The position numbers were made by a program, and so were the translations under genes. Of a stretch of DNA of 7,468 bases, positions 1 to 5,259 are shown in pieces (the stretch's first letter is position 1; every line of letters starts with the position of its first letter). This DNA is from an uncultured Prevotellaceae bacterium (GTDB lineage Bacteria; Bacteroidota; Bacteroidia; Bacteroidales; Muribaculaceae): assembly GCA_937892085.1 (NCBI GenBank), contig CALAVD010000219.1, positions 1 through 7,468 of the forward strand, given 5' to 3'. The notes under the pieces are model-generated. The model did not search any database, was not told where the DNA came from, and saw only the letters and a list, made by a program, of their open reading frames with translations.

Positions 1-392
1 GAGATGCTTGAGCGGATGTAAATCATCAGGTCGGGGTTCTTCACCAGCGACATCATCAAGTTGAACAGGTCTTGATAAGTCTCGAAGTCGCGGTCACTCA
101 TCTTGCCCTGATTGTGAAGGTTGGGCGCAAAGATGCAGGCGTCCTCAAAGATGGTGCGGTCCTGGATAATGACATCGCTGCTCTGCGAGATTTCCACCAC
201 ATCCTTGAAACGCTTGTTGAGGAAGTAAATCTGCAGGTTGAACGACCACCGCTCCATGTCGTCGTAGAAGTCGGCAAGATAGGGGTTGTTGGTCACTGAT
301 TCAAAACGTGGCTCCCAGCCGTAGTGCTCGGCGAGCATACGGGTCAGCGTGGTCTTGCCACAACCTATGTTTCCTGATATTGCAATATGCAT
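1..392 (-). CDS. Deoxynucleoside kinase, C-terminus cut by contig edge
   Basis: Cytosolic salvage kinase that phosphorylates a deoxynucleoside at the 5' position using ATP. The ATG at 392 opens 130 complete codons running off the left edge. Visible are a P-loop (GNIGCGKTT, residues 7-15), the substrate-pocket block ending WSFNLQIYFL (49-58) and a DRT motif (78-80) where the dNK/dGK family usually has DRS or ERS. The frame ends at the YIRSS strand, just before the arginine-rich LID, so roughly the last third is missing. It aligns without gaps to the upstream kinase at 482-1135 with about 60% identity (78 of 130 by hand count), so the two are tandem paralogues. It lies 89 bases downstream of that gene with no promoter motif seen between them, so the two are probably cotranscribed. 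The family is secure; whether the substrate is dA, dG or dC cannot be read from the sequence. Confidence 0.93.
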   Translation of the reverse strand, partial: MHIAISGNIGCGKTTLTRMLAEHYGWEPRFESVTNNPYLADFYDDMERWSFNLQIYFLNKRFKDVVEISQSSDVIIQDRTIFEDACIFAPNLHNQGKMSDRDFETYQDLFNLMMSLVKNPDLMIYIRSSI

Positions 393-400
393 AACTATGT

Positions 401-428
401 AAGTGTTAAGTTTTAAGTGTCAAGTTTT
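401..428. repeat. Four tandem 7-nt repeats (AAGTKTY-like)
   Basis: Four back-to-back heptamers, each starting AAGT: AAGTGTT, AAGTTTT, AAGTGTC, AAGTTTT. They fill the gap between the two kinase genes, just upstream of the second kinase's start codon on the minus strand. The period and word style match the heptad array at 3573-3607. Confidence 0.75.
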
Positions 429-435
429 TCAGCTT

Positions 436-512
436 ACAAGCTGACAAGAGAACAAGCTGACAAGGCAATAGTATTGTCTCGTCAGCTCGTTTGCTCATCA
501 GCTTGTTTGCTC
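436..512. repeat. Paired 16-nt-period repeats in inverted orientation
   Basis: ACAAGCTGACAAG occurs twice at a 16-base spacing (436-448, 452-464). A related word on the other strand, TCAGCTYGTTTGCTC, also occurs twice at a 16-base spacing (482-496, 498-512). The second pair encodes the C-terminal tail and stop codon of the upstream kinase. Because the pairs are inverted relative to each other, the region can fold back on itself. Confidence 0.7.
451..491 (-). other. Intercistronic hairpin spanning a stop codon
   Basis: In the minus-strand RNA, bases 491-478 pair with 464-451 over 14 base pairs (two G-U). After one A-C mismatch, 476-473 pair with 466-469, leaving a 3-base loop. The stop codon of the 482-1135 kinase (484-482) sits inside the stem. 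No U-tract follows, so it is not a standard terminator; it could act as an RNA-processing or stability element between the kinase genes. Structure is seen in the sequence; the role is inferred. Confidence 0.55.
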
Positions 513-1135
513 GTTTCCATCGGGAAGAGTCCATAGAGGATGCTGTCGATGCGGTTAGTGATGCCAATGAAGTCTTCACGGCGGTTTTCGAAGTCGAGGC
601 CGTCTTTATCCACAATCATCACTCGCCCCTTGTAGTGGTTGGTGATGAAGTCCTCGTAGCGGCGGTTCAAGTTGTCGAGATACTCAATCTGCATGGTCTG
701 CTCGTAGTCGCGCCCACGCTTCTGAATATTCGCCACTAAATGCTCTACCGACGAGCGCAGGTAAATCATCAAGTCGGGGAGCTTCACTATCGAGAGCATG
801 TGCTCAAAAAGCTCCATGTAGGTCGAGAAGTCACGTTCCGAGATATTTCCCATAGCGCGATTGTTGGCAACAAACACATACACGCCCTCAAAGATTGAGC
901 GGTCTTGAAGTATCGTGCCCTGCGCTTGCGAAATCGCCAGCAGGTCACGGAAGCGCTCCTTGAGAAAATACACCTCAAGATTAAACGACCAGCGCTGAAT
1001 ATCGTGGTAATAATCTTCGAGATAGGGATTGTGAGTAACACTCTCATAGCGTGGCGTCCATCCATAGTGCTGCGCCAGCAAGCGCGTGAGTGTTGACTTC
1101 CCTGAACCAATATTTCCGGCTACGACGATGTGCAT
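482..1135 (-). CDS. Deoxynucleoside kinase (dNK family)
   Basis: Cytosolic ATP-dependent kinase for deoxynucleoside salvage. The 217-residue protein has a P-loop (GNIGSGKST, 7-15), the pocket segment WSFNLEVYFL (49-58), the catalytic DRS motif (78-80), the YLRSS strand (125-129) and an arginine-bearing LID (RGRDYE, 140-145). This is the complete deoxyadenosine/deoxyguanosine kinase layout. The ATG at 1135 has the P-loop at the expected distance and a TAnnTTTG promoter 23 bases upstream, so the start is well supported. The last dozen or so residues, after ILYGLF, are encoded by the 16-base repeats at 482-512 and look like a repeat-derived tail not needed for the fold. It is followed by a truncated paralogue; such pairs in other bacteria can form heterodimers with different base preferences, which is possible but not shown here. 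Confidence 0.95.
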   Translation of the reverse strand: MHIVVAGNIGSGKSTLTRLLAQHYGWTPRYESVTHNPYLEDYYHDIQRWSFNLEVYFLKERFRDLLAISQAQGTILQDRSIFEGVYVFVANNRAMGNISERDFSTYMELFEHMLSIVKLPDLMIYLRSSVEHLVANIQKRGRDYEQTMQIEYLDNLNRRYEDFITNHYKGRVMIVDKDGLDFENRREDFIGITNRIDSILYGLFPMETSKQADEQTS

Positions 1136-1158
1136 CGGTGATGTTTTTTTCTCGTTTG

Positions 1159-1166
1159 CAAAAATA
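1159..1166 (-). promoter_or_regulatory. Promoter -7 element for the kinase pair
   Basis: On the minus strand this reads TATTTTTG, a perfect match to the Bacteroidetes -7 consensus TAnnTTTG, 23 bases before the kinase ATG. TTAG lies 20 bases upstream, a weak match to the -33 TTTG box. It falls just after the terminator of the preceding operon, where a promoter is expected. Confidence 0.6.
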
Positions 1167-1200
1167 ATAATTTCTGGTGAACTATCCTAACGAAAACGTG

Positions 1201-1253
1201 ATTTTTATTATCAAAAAAACGAGAGTGCTAATGCCCGCAGGCAAGCACTCTCG
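1201..1253 (-). terminator. Rho-independent terminator of the mla operon
   Basis: A perfect 10-bp stem (1253-1244 with 1229-1220, core GAGAGTGCT/AGCACTCTC) holds an inner 4-bp stem (TGCC/GGCA) capped by four bases. On the minus strand it is followed directly by seven U residues (1219-1213) and a further A/U-rich stretch. It lies 25 bases after the stop of the secreted-protein gene and separates that operon from the kinase genes. Confidence 0.9.
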
Positions 1254-1278
1254 CAATCTCTGGTTTTGTTAGCCCAAT

Positions 1279-1797
1279 TTACTTTTCAGGAGCGGGCATG
1301 AAAGTCATTTCTTCGCCAGCCTCATCGACAAGCACCAGTTTGTCTTTGCTCACCGAGACGATAGTCATGTTGCCCAAATTAGGCACACCGCGGAATATCT
1401 CTTTTTTAAGCTCGGATTTCTGCTTCTCAAGTTCGGGCTTTATCATGGCATCCATCATCTTCTTGGTGGCAGCATCAACTCCCTCAATCTCATAATCGAT
1501 ATCCATGTCGGCATTATCCTCATTAAGTGTCATCTTCAAGTTCTTACCGTTGAGAGTGTAGGTTCCAGGCACTTTGGCGGTAAAACTGATGGTCATCTTC
1601 ATTCCATCCTCATCCATCACCAGATCGGCGGCCATTGCCACGGCGCAAGTGCCGTCGTCATTAAAGTTAAGCATAAAAACAACCTCCTGGTCATCAAGAG
1701 GCAATAACATGTACCATGGGTTGCTTGTAAGACTCTGGGCGTTAATTGCCAGTGCCGAAGCAAGCATCAGCATCAATGTGAAAACTGTTTTCTTCAT
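1279..1797 (-). CDS. Small secreted protein of unknown function
   Basis: I do not recognise a named family. From the ATG at 1797 the protein is 172 residues: a signal peptide (MKK, hydrophobic stretch 5-18, cleavage probably after INAQ, about 21), a region starting SNPWYM that reads as alternating strands (WYML, VVFMLNF, GTCAVAM, GTYTLNG, LKMTLN), a charged helix around 105-132 rich in K and E, and two final strands (MTIVSVS, KLVLVDEAGEEMTF). This resembles the lipocalin-like or small beta-barrel periplasmic proteins common in Bacteroidales, but that is an impression from strand pattern only. An in-frame ATG at 1806 would add MII; the MKK start gives the better signal peptide. The gene starts about 30 bases after mlaF with no promoter motif between and precedes the terminator, so it is probably the last gene of the mla operon. 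It is not an MCE/MlaD protein. Confidence 0.8.
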   Translation of the reverse strand: MKKTVFTLMLMLASALAINAQSLTSNPWYMLLPLDDQEVVFMLNFNDDGTCAVAMAADLVMDEDGMKMTISFTAKVPGTYTLNGKNLKMTLNEDNADMDIDYEIEGVDAATKKMMDAMIKPELEKQKSELKKEIFRGVPNLGNMTIVSVSKDKLVLVDEAGEEMTFMPAPEK

Positions 1798-1828
1798 AAT
1801 TATCATTTTTTTTGATTAAATAAATAGA

Positions 1829-2629
1829 TTACTTTGTGATGCGTGTGCGCTTGTAGCCGTACTCAAGACGATATTTACGCACGTCGGCAAAGAGGTCGGT
1901 GGCATAGACGAAGTTGTTGAGGTTTTCGTTATCAACGTTGTAAATCTCGTCTTTGTTGCCTACCCAACCCACATGACCCTTATAGATAAACACGATGTTC
2001 TCGCCAATGCCCATCACCGAGTTCATGTCGTGGGTGTTGATGATGGTAGTGATACCAAACTCATGAGTGATGTCGAATAGCAGCTCGTCAATAACTATTG
2101 AGGTCTTAGGGTCAAGACCCGAGTTTGGCTCATCACAGAACAAGTATTTGGGGTTCAGGGCTATGGCACGAGCTATGGCACAACGCTTCTGCATGCCGCC
2201 ACTCAACTCGCTCGGATATTTGTTCTCGCTGCCAGTGAGGTTCACACGGTCGATGCAGAACTGGGCACGCTCGCGCTGCTCGGCGGAACTCATCTTCGAG
2301 AACATCTTCAGGGGGAACTTCACATTACCCATCACAGTCTCGCTGTCGAAGAGCGCCGAGCCCTGAAACAACATGCCTATCTCTTTGCGTAGTTCCTTCA
2401 TCTGCTTGGTGTCGAGTTTGGTGATGTCACGACCGTCATACAATATTTCGCCGCTGTCGGGCTTGAACAGCCCCACTAAGTTCTTTACCAGCACAGTCTT
2501 TCCCGAACCACTCTGACCGATTATCAGGTTCACCTTGCCATCATAGAACTTGGCATTGACGCCAAAAAGCACCTGCCTCTTGCCACCCTCCTCGTCAAAC
2601 GACTTCTCAACGTTCTTAACTTCAATCAT
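1829..2629 (-). CDS. mlaF: Mla-type ABC transporter ATPase (MlaF family)
   Basis: Cytoplasmic ATPase expected to power the MlaFEDB-type phospholipid transporter together with the permease at 3610-4359. The 266-residue protein has Walker A (GQSGSGKT, 38-45), Q-loop Q89, the signature LSGGMQKR (142-149; the M-Q-K-R form is typical of MlaF and its plastid relatives), Walker B with catalytic E167 (YLFCDEP, 162-168), D-loop SGLD (170-173) and switch histidine H200. Everything needed for ATP hydrolysis is intact and the length is normal. The ATG at 2629 overlaps the stop of the upstream 74-residue gene (ATGA, 2626-2629), which implies translational coupling. The permease is normally the immediate neighbour, but here a three-gene insert lies between them. 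No MCE-domain (mlaD) gene is present in the window. Confidence 0.93.
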   Translation of the reverse strand: MIEVKNVEKSFDEEGGKRQVLFGVNAKFYDGKVNLIIGQSGSGKTVLVKNLVGLFKPDSGEILYDGRDITKLDTKQMKELRKEIGMLFQGSALFDSETVMGNVKFPLKMFSKMSSAEQRERAQFCIDRVNLTGSENKYPSELSGGMQKRCAIARAIALNPKYLFCDEPNSGLDPKTSIVIDELLFDITHEFGITTIINTHDMNSVMGIGENIVFIYKGHVGWVGNKDEIYNVDNENLNNFVYATDLFADVRKYRLEYGYKRTRITK

Positions 2630-2850
2630 AGTGAAAAATTATTACTAAAGTCCTGATACAAAGCAACTGGTCCCAAGTGCCAAAATTTTGTCTCTTCTGT
2701 TTCAAGTTCTTGATAAGTTCTTGACTGGTATATCAATCTTATAGCATCAACAACACCAATGCCTTTATCATCGGTGATCATATTAGCTATCAATGAGACC
2801 TTTGAAGGCAACAAGAGATATAAATTATCTTGATTAACATCTAAATTCAT
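2626..2850 (-). CDS. Unnamed 74-residue protein of the DUF3990 cassette
   Basis: I cannot assign a family firmly. The protein is short, without signal peptide or membrane segment. After an N-terminal stretch (LYLLLPSKVSLIANMI) the core reads VVDAIRLIYQSRTYQELETEETKFWHL in outline: a likely helix with AIRLIYQSRTY (around 37-47), an acidic turn (ETEETKFWH), then LGPVALYQDF. From memory this S-x-T-Y-x-x-L...E-T-K-x-W-H pattern recurs in small Bacteroidales proteins encoded next to DUF3791 and DUF3990 genes. Its start overlaps the end of the DUF3990 gene by 17 bases and its stop overlaps the mlaF start by 4. The tight packing, AT-rich composition and absence of any link to lipid transport suggest it belongs to the cassette, perhaps as a partner or antidote. 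That role is inference. Confidence 0.75.
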   Translation of the reverse strand: MNLDVNQDNLYLLLPSKVSLIANMITDDKGIGVVDAIRLIYQSRTYQELETEETKFWHLGPVALYQDFSNNFSL

Positions 2851-3331
2851 GGCTAACCTCTATGGTATTAATAAATGATAATGTATTTAATGATTTCTCT
2901 GTGTGAAACAAATATTGGTCAACCAACTTATAAGCCCTCAATTCAGCAAGCAACTGTTGTTTACTTAGAAACCCGCCTTCATAAAGAGCGAAAGCTGCAT
3001 AAACCCTGTCATTTGCCACAGGTCCATATACTATATCATAGTCGTGATTAAAATCTTTTTGTGTGCGATTTTTCATCACAAAATCAACCCAATCCTCATT
3101 TGGTGAACCAAATGTAAGCACATTAAGCTTTGAAGCAAATTGCTCATCAAAGTCATAGACATTAACAAAACCGGCTTTCTTGTCCCTTCCGTTCAACTTT
3201 CGCAAAACCCATAATTTGGCCTGATCTATTGAGGTCGTAGTATAAAAACCTTTACCATAGTCAAGCGTTCTTACTGACTCAATAATCTCAGGACACTCAA
3301 CTACCACTAAACTTCCATGATACAGTTTCAC
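2834..3331 (-). CDS. DUF3990 protein, ADP-ribosyltransferase-like
   Basis: The 165-residue protein matches the DUF3990 pattern: LYHGS at 3-7, DYGKGFYTTTS at 24-34 followed by QAKLW, and a later block DWVDFVMKNR (80-89) then YDIVYGPVANDRVY (98-111). DUF3990 is placed in the ADP-ribosyltransferase superfamily. In that fold H5 would be the NAD-binding histidine of the first strand and the FYTTTS strand the second motif, while the third (usually Glu) position may be E79, D80 or D83; I cannot settle which. Activity would be transfer of ADP-ribose from NAD+ to an unknown target. No signal peptide or export domain is visible, so it should act inside the cell. The start is GTG at 3331, overlapping the DUF3791 stop by 4 bases (GTGA), and its end overlaps the next small gene by 17. 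Base composition is much more AT-rich than flanking mla genes. Confidence 0.88.
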   Translation of the reverse strand: MKLYHGSLVVVECPEIIESVRTLDYGKGFYTTTSIDQAKLWVLRKLNGRDKKAGFVNVYDFDEQFASKLNVLTFGSPNEDWVDFVMKNRTQKDFNHDYDIVYGPVANDRVYAAFALYEGGFLSKQQLLAELRAYKLVDQYLFHTEKSLNTLSFINTIEVSHEFRC

Positions 3332-3552
3332 GGCATCTCCTCCTTTCTCGCTTCAATAAAACTGTCAATTTCTTCCATGATCCATTGTCGGCTTTGGGTG
3401 TGCAACACCTCATAATTCATAGCAAGAAAATCCAAAATACCGCATTCATCAAAACGGAGCATTACTTCAGCGCCAGTCATTTTTTTCTCGTTTTTATACT
3501 GCTCAATGCAGAAAGAGATGAAATAGGCAATGTCTTGTGTCTTTTTGTCCAT
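3328..3552 (-). CDS. DUF3791 small protein
   Basis: A 74-residue cytosolic, mainly helical protein recognised as DUF3791: an N-terminal IAYFISFCIEQYKNEKKMTGAEV-type helix pair (9-30), then the conserved short block LRFDECGILDFL with AMNYEVLHTQS (32-54), and a charged C-terminal helix (WIMEEIDSFIEARKEE). The M-x-G-x-E-V...G-I-x-x-F/Y-L...Y-x-x-L-H-T-Q pattern is characteristic. DUF3791 genes are often found directly upstream of DUF3990 genes, as here, where the stop overlaps the DUF3990 GTG start by 4 bases. That fixed pairing with an ART-like protein suggests a partner or antitoxin role, which is not demonstrated. It is the first gene of the insert, 57 bases after mlaE, with a heptad repeat array in that gap and no TAnnTTTG promoter. 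Confidence 0.85.
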   Translation of the reverse strand: MDKKTQDIAYFISFCIEQYKNEKKMTGAEVMLRFDECGILDFLAMNYEVLHTQSRQWIMEEIDSFIEARKEEMP

Positions 3553-3572
3553 ATCTTTGAAGTTTTGGCTAT

Positions 3573-3607
3573 GAATTGTGAACTTTGAACTATGAACTTT
3601 GAACTAT
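3573..3607. repeat. Five tandem 7-nt repeats (GAACTWT-like)
   Basis: Five consecutive heptamers: GAATTGT, then GAACTTT and GAACTAT twice in alternation. The last four can also be read as a perfect 14-base unit repeated twice (3580-3593, 3594-3607). The array ends 2 bases from the mlaE stop codon and fills most of the gap between mlaE and the DUF3791 gene, marking one border of the AT-rich insert. Confidence 0.85.
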
Positions 3608-3609
3608 TA

Positions 3610-4359
3610 TCACATCATCAACAGCTTGGTTAACAGCACGTCGGTGAGCAGAATCATGATATTGCTCATCACCACGGCATCGGTACTTGCCTTGCCCACC
3701 TCGATGGAGCCACCCTTCACGGTGTAGCCAAAGAACGACGAGATACTAGATATTATAAAGGCGAAGAACAGCGATTTTATCAAGGCAAACCACACATACC
3801 ACTCAATAAAAAGAGTCTGAATGCCAAATATATAGGTGTCGGTGTCGATAATCCCAGTTATCACACATATCAGGTAACCACCAAAGAGACTCGTGACCAT
3901 GCATATTATCACCAAGAACGGCATGATGGTCACCAAACCTGCTATTTTAGGCATTATAAGGTAGTTGGCGCTATTGATACCCATAATGTCGAGGGCGTCA
4001 ATCTGCTCAGTCACACGCATAGTGCCTATCTCACTGGCAATGTTACTGCCAATCTTTCCCGAGAGGATAAGGCACAAAATCGATGACGAAAACTCCAGCA
4101 GAATAATCTCGCGCGTTGTCAAGCCCACCGTGTAGCGAGGCAACAGAGGGTTGCTGATGTTGAGCTTGATGAGCAAGGTACACAGCGCACCAATGAACAG
4201 CGACACAATGAGGATCAGTGGAATGGAGTCGATACCTAATTTATATATCTCGCCCATATAGCGCTTAAAAAATTCCCTCCATTTGTCAGGGACACCGATG
4301 CTTCGCCACATCAGCGCGCAATAAGAGCCTAATTTCTCAAATGACTTGAAGAGTACCAT
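3610..4359 (-). CDS. mlaE: Mla-type ABC transporter permease (MlaE family)
   Basis: Inner-membrane permease subunit of an MCE/Mla-type lipid transporter. At 249 residues it has the usual family length. An amphipathic N-terminal part (around 25-40) precedes hydrophobic segments near 44-64, 85-102, 134-170, 190-211 and 231-247. The family hallmark is clear at 100-127: SGKIGSNIASEIGTM then RVTEQIDALDIMG. The late GYTVKGG...VGKASTDAVV block (211-230) is also typical. It should pair with MlaF at 1829-2629, whose gene is separated from it by three unrelated genes. The ATG at 4359 is preceded by about 40 bases of leader and a TAnnTTTG promoter, so this is the first gene of the operon. No substrate-binding MCE subunit or STAS-domain MlaB is seen in the window. 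Confidence 0.93.
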   Translation of the reverse strand: MVLFKSFEKLGSYCALMWRSIGVPDKWREFFKRYMGEIYKLGIDSIPLILIVSLFIGALCTLLIKLNISNPLLPRYTVGLTTREIILLEFSSSILCLILSGKIGSNIASEIGTMRVTEQIDALDIMGINSANYLIMPKIAGLVTIMPFLVIICMVTSLFGGYLICVITGIIDTDTYIFGIQTLFIEWYVWFALIKSLFFAFIISSISSFFGYTVKGGSIEVGKASTDAVVMSNIMILLTDVLLTKLLMM

Positions 4360-4399
4360 AAACGGTTGGTTATATCTCTATAGTTTTGTAATCAATCGG

Positions 4400-4407
4400 C
4401 AAAGATA
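4400..4407 (-). promoter_or_regulatory. Promoter -7 element of the mla operon
   Basis: Minus strand reads TATCTTTG, a perfect Bacteroidetes -7 match (TAnnTTTG), 40 bases upstream of the mlaE ATG. The -33 region lies in the A-rich CTGAAAAA repeats and has no clear TTTG box. It is the only promoter-like motif I found for the five-gene unit from mlaE to the secreted protein, apart from a chance-looking match inside the DUF3990 gene. Confidence 0.6.
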
Positions 4408-4419
4408 GTAAAATCTTTT

Positions 4420-4435
4420 CAGTTTTTCAGTTTTT
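4420..4435. repeat. 8-nt direct repeat (CAGTTTTT x2) near mla promoter
   Basis: CAGTTTTT occurs twice in tandem (4420-4427, 4428-4435), followed by degenerate copies (AGTCTAT, AGTTTTTT) to about 4450. On the minus strand this puts phased A-tracts directly upstream of the mla promoter, where they could bend DNA. The rest of the 150-base gap between mlaE and the GDPD gene shows no gene and no convincing terminator. Confidence 0.55.
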
Positions 4436-4509
4436 AGTCTATAGTTTTTTCATGCCAACTCAAATTTCACTGTGTTTTTAGGCATTTCTTTGAGGGGACC
4501 TTTTCTTGT

Positions 4510-5259
4510 TTAAGGCATGAGTTTTTGCTGCAATCTCTCAGGAGCATTGGTGGTGATGAAATCCACACCGTAGTTAATGCACCACTCCATGTCGCGGTCG
4601 CTATTCACAGTCCACACGTTCACCTTCATGCCCAGCGCGTGAGCCTCGTCAATCCACTGTGGATGCTCACGCATCACCTTGATACTGTAATCGATGCCTG
4701 CCACTTTGAGCTCAGCGAGCTGTGAGGGCGAGAGTTCGCCGTTTAGATAATAGACTGGTGTACCCTCTGGTGCCAGTTCCTTCAGGTTTTTCATGCCTTG
4801 ATAGGAAAAGGTGATATACTCCACACGGTCTTCGAGCCGCATTTTCTTCACCATTTTCACTATTTTGCGTGCTGCCTCAAGCTCTTGGGCACGGTCAGTG
4901 TGAGGCTTCATTTCCACAATTAAGCGCGTCTTCAGTGACTTGCCACACTTGAGCATCTGCTCCAAAGTGGGCAACTTCTCACCATTCTTGAGCCGCAAGT
5001 TCTTGAGCTGCTTCCATTTGGCAGTCTCTATGGTGATGCCTTCGAATGTCTCATCGTGATTCACCACCAGCACACCGTCGGCAGTCATCCACACGTCAAA
5101 CTCCGAGCCCCAAGCACCTATCGAGTCGGCTTTCACAAGCGAGCGCAGTGAGTTTTGCGCCGAGCCTTCAGTGTCCCAATATCCACGGTGGCAAATCACC
5201 TCTTGGGCGCTTGCTGCAACACTTGCCACCAGCAGCAACATTAGCATTAAGCGTTTCAT
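4510..5259 (-). CDS. Secreted glycerophosphodiester phosphodiesterase (GDPD)
   Basis: Hydrolyses glycerophosphodiesters (deacylated phospholipids) to glycerol-3-phosphate and an alcohol, probably in the periplasm because residues 1-18 form a signal peptide (MKRLMLMLLL...ASA, cleavage before Q19). The 249-residue TIM-barrel protein keeps the catalytic set: H24-R25 of the HRG motif, E53 and D55 of the EFDVWMTADG strand (metal ligands), H68 of NHD, and E116/K118 of VEMK. The C-terminal VNVWTVN and FITTNAPE blocks are also typical of GDPD. The usual E-N-T after HRG appears as Q-N-S (35-37). Its ATG overlaps the stop of the upstream CPBP gene (ATGA, 5256-5259), so the two are translationally coupled. 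Family assignment is secure; the preferred head group is unknown. Confidence 0.94.
   Translation of the reverse strand: MKRLMLMLLLVASVAASAQEVICHRGYWDTEGSAQNSLRSLVKADSIGAWGSEFDVWMTADGVLVVNHDETFEGITIETAKWKQLKNLRLKNGEKLPTLEQMLKCGKSLKTRLIVEMKPHTDRAQELEAARKIVKMVKKMRLEDRVEYITFSYQGMKNLKELAPEGTPVYYLNGELSPSQLAELKVAGIDYSIKVMREHPQWIDEAHALGMKVNVWTVNSDRDMEWCINYGVDFITTNAPERLQQKLMP

Noticed and set aside
401..512. CRISPR-like array
   Set aside because: Repeat units are 7 or 16 bases, contiguous and degenerate, with no unique spacers of 30-40 bases and no cas genes.
72..739. Plus-strand open frames (72-299, 491-739) across the kinase genes
   Set aside because: They mirror the conserved kinase coding frames on the minus strand and have no promoter or family signature.
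3109..3116. TACATTTG on the minus strand, a -7 promoter match inside the DUF3990 gene
   Set aside because: A four-to-six-base consensus occurs often by chance in AT-rich DNA, no -33 box was evident, and it lies in mid-coding sequence. It could still feed mlaF and deserves a look only if start-site data exist.
2626..3607. Insertion sequence or transposon carrying the cassette
   Set aside because: No transposase, terminal inverted repeats or clear target-site duplication was seen at either border; only AT-richness and the heptad array hint at insertion.
4452..4485. ATGCC/GGCAT inverted repeat after the GDPD gene as its terminator
   Set aside because: Only 5 bp with a 24-base loop, and followed on the minus strand by A residues rather than a U-tract.
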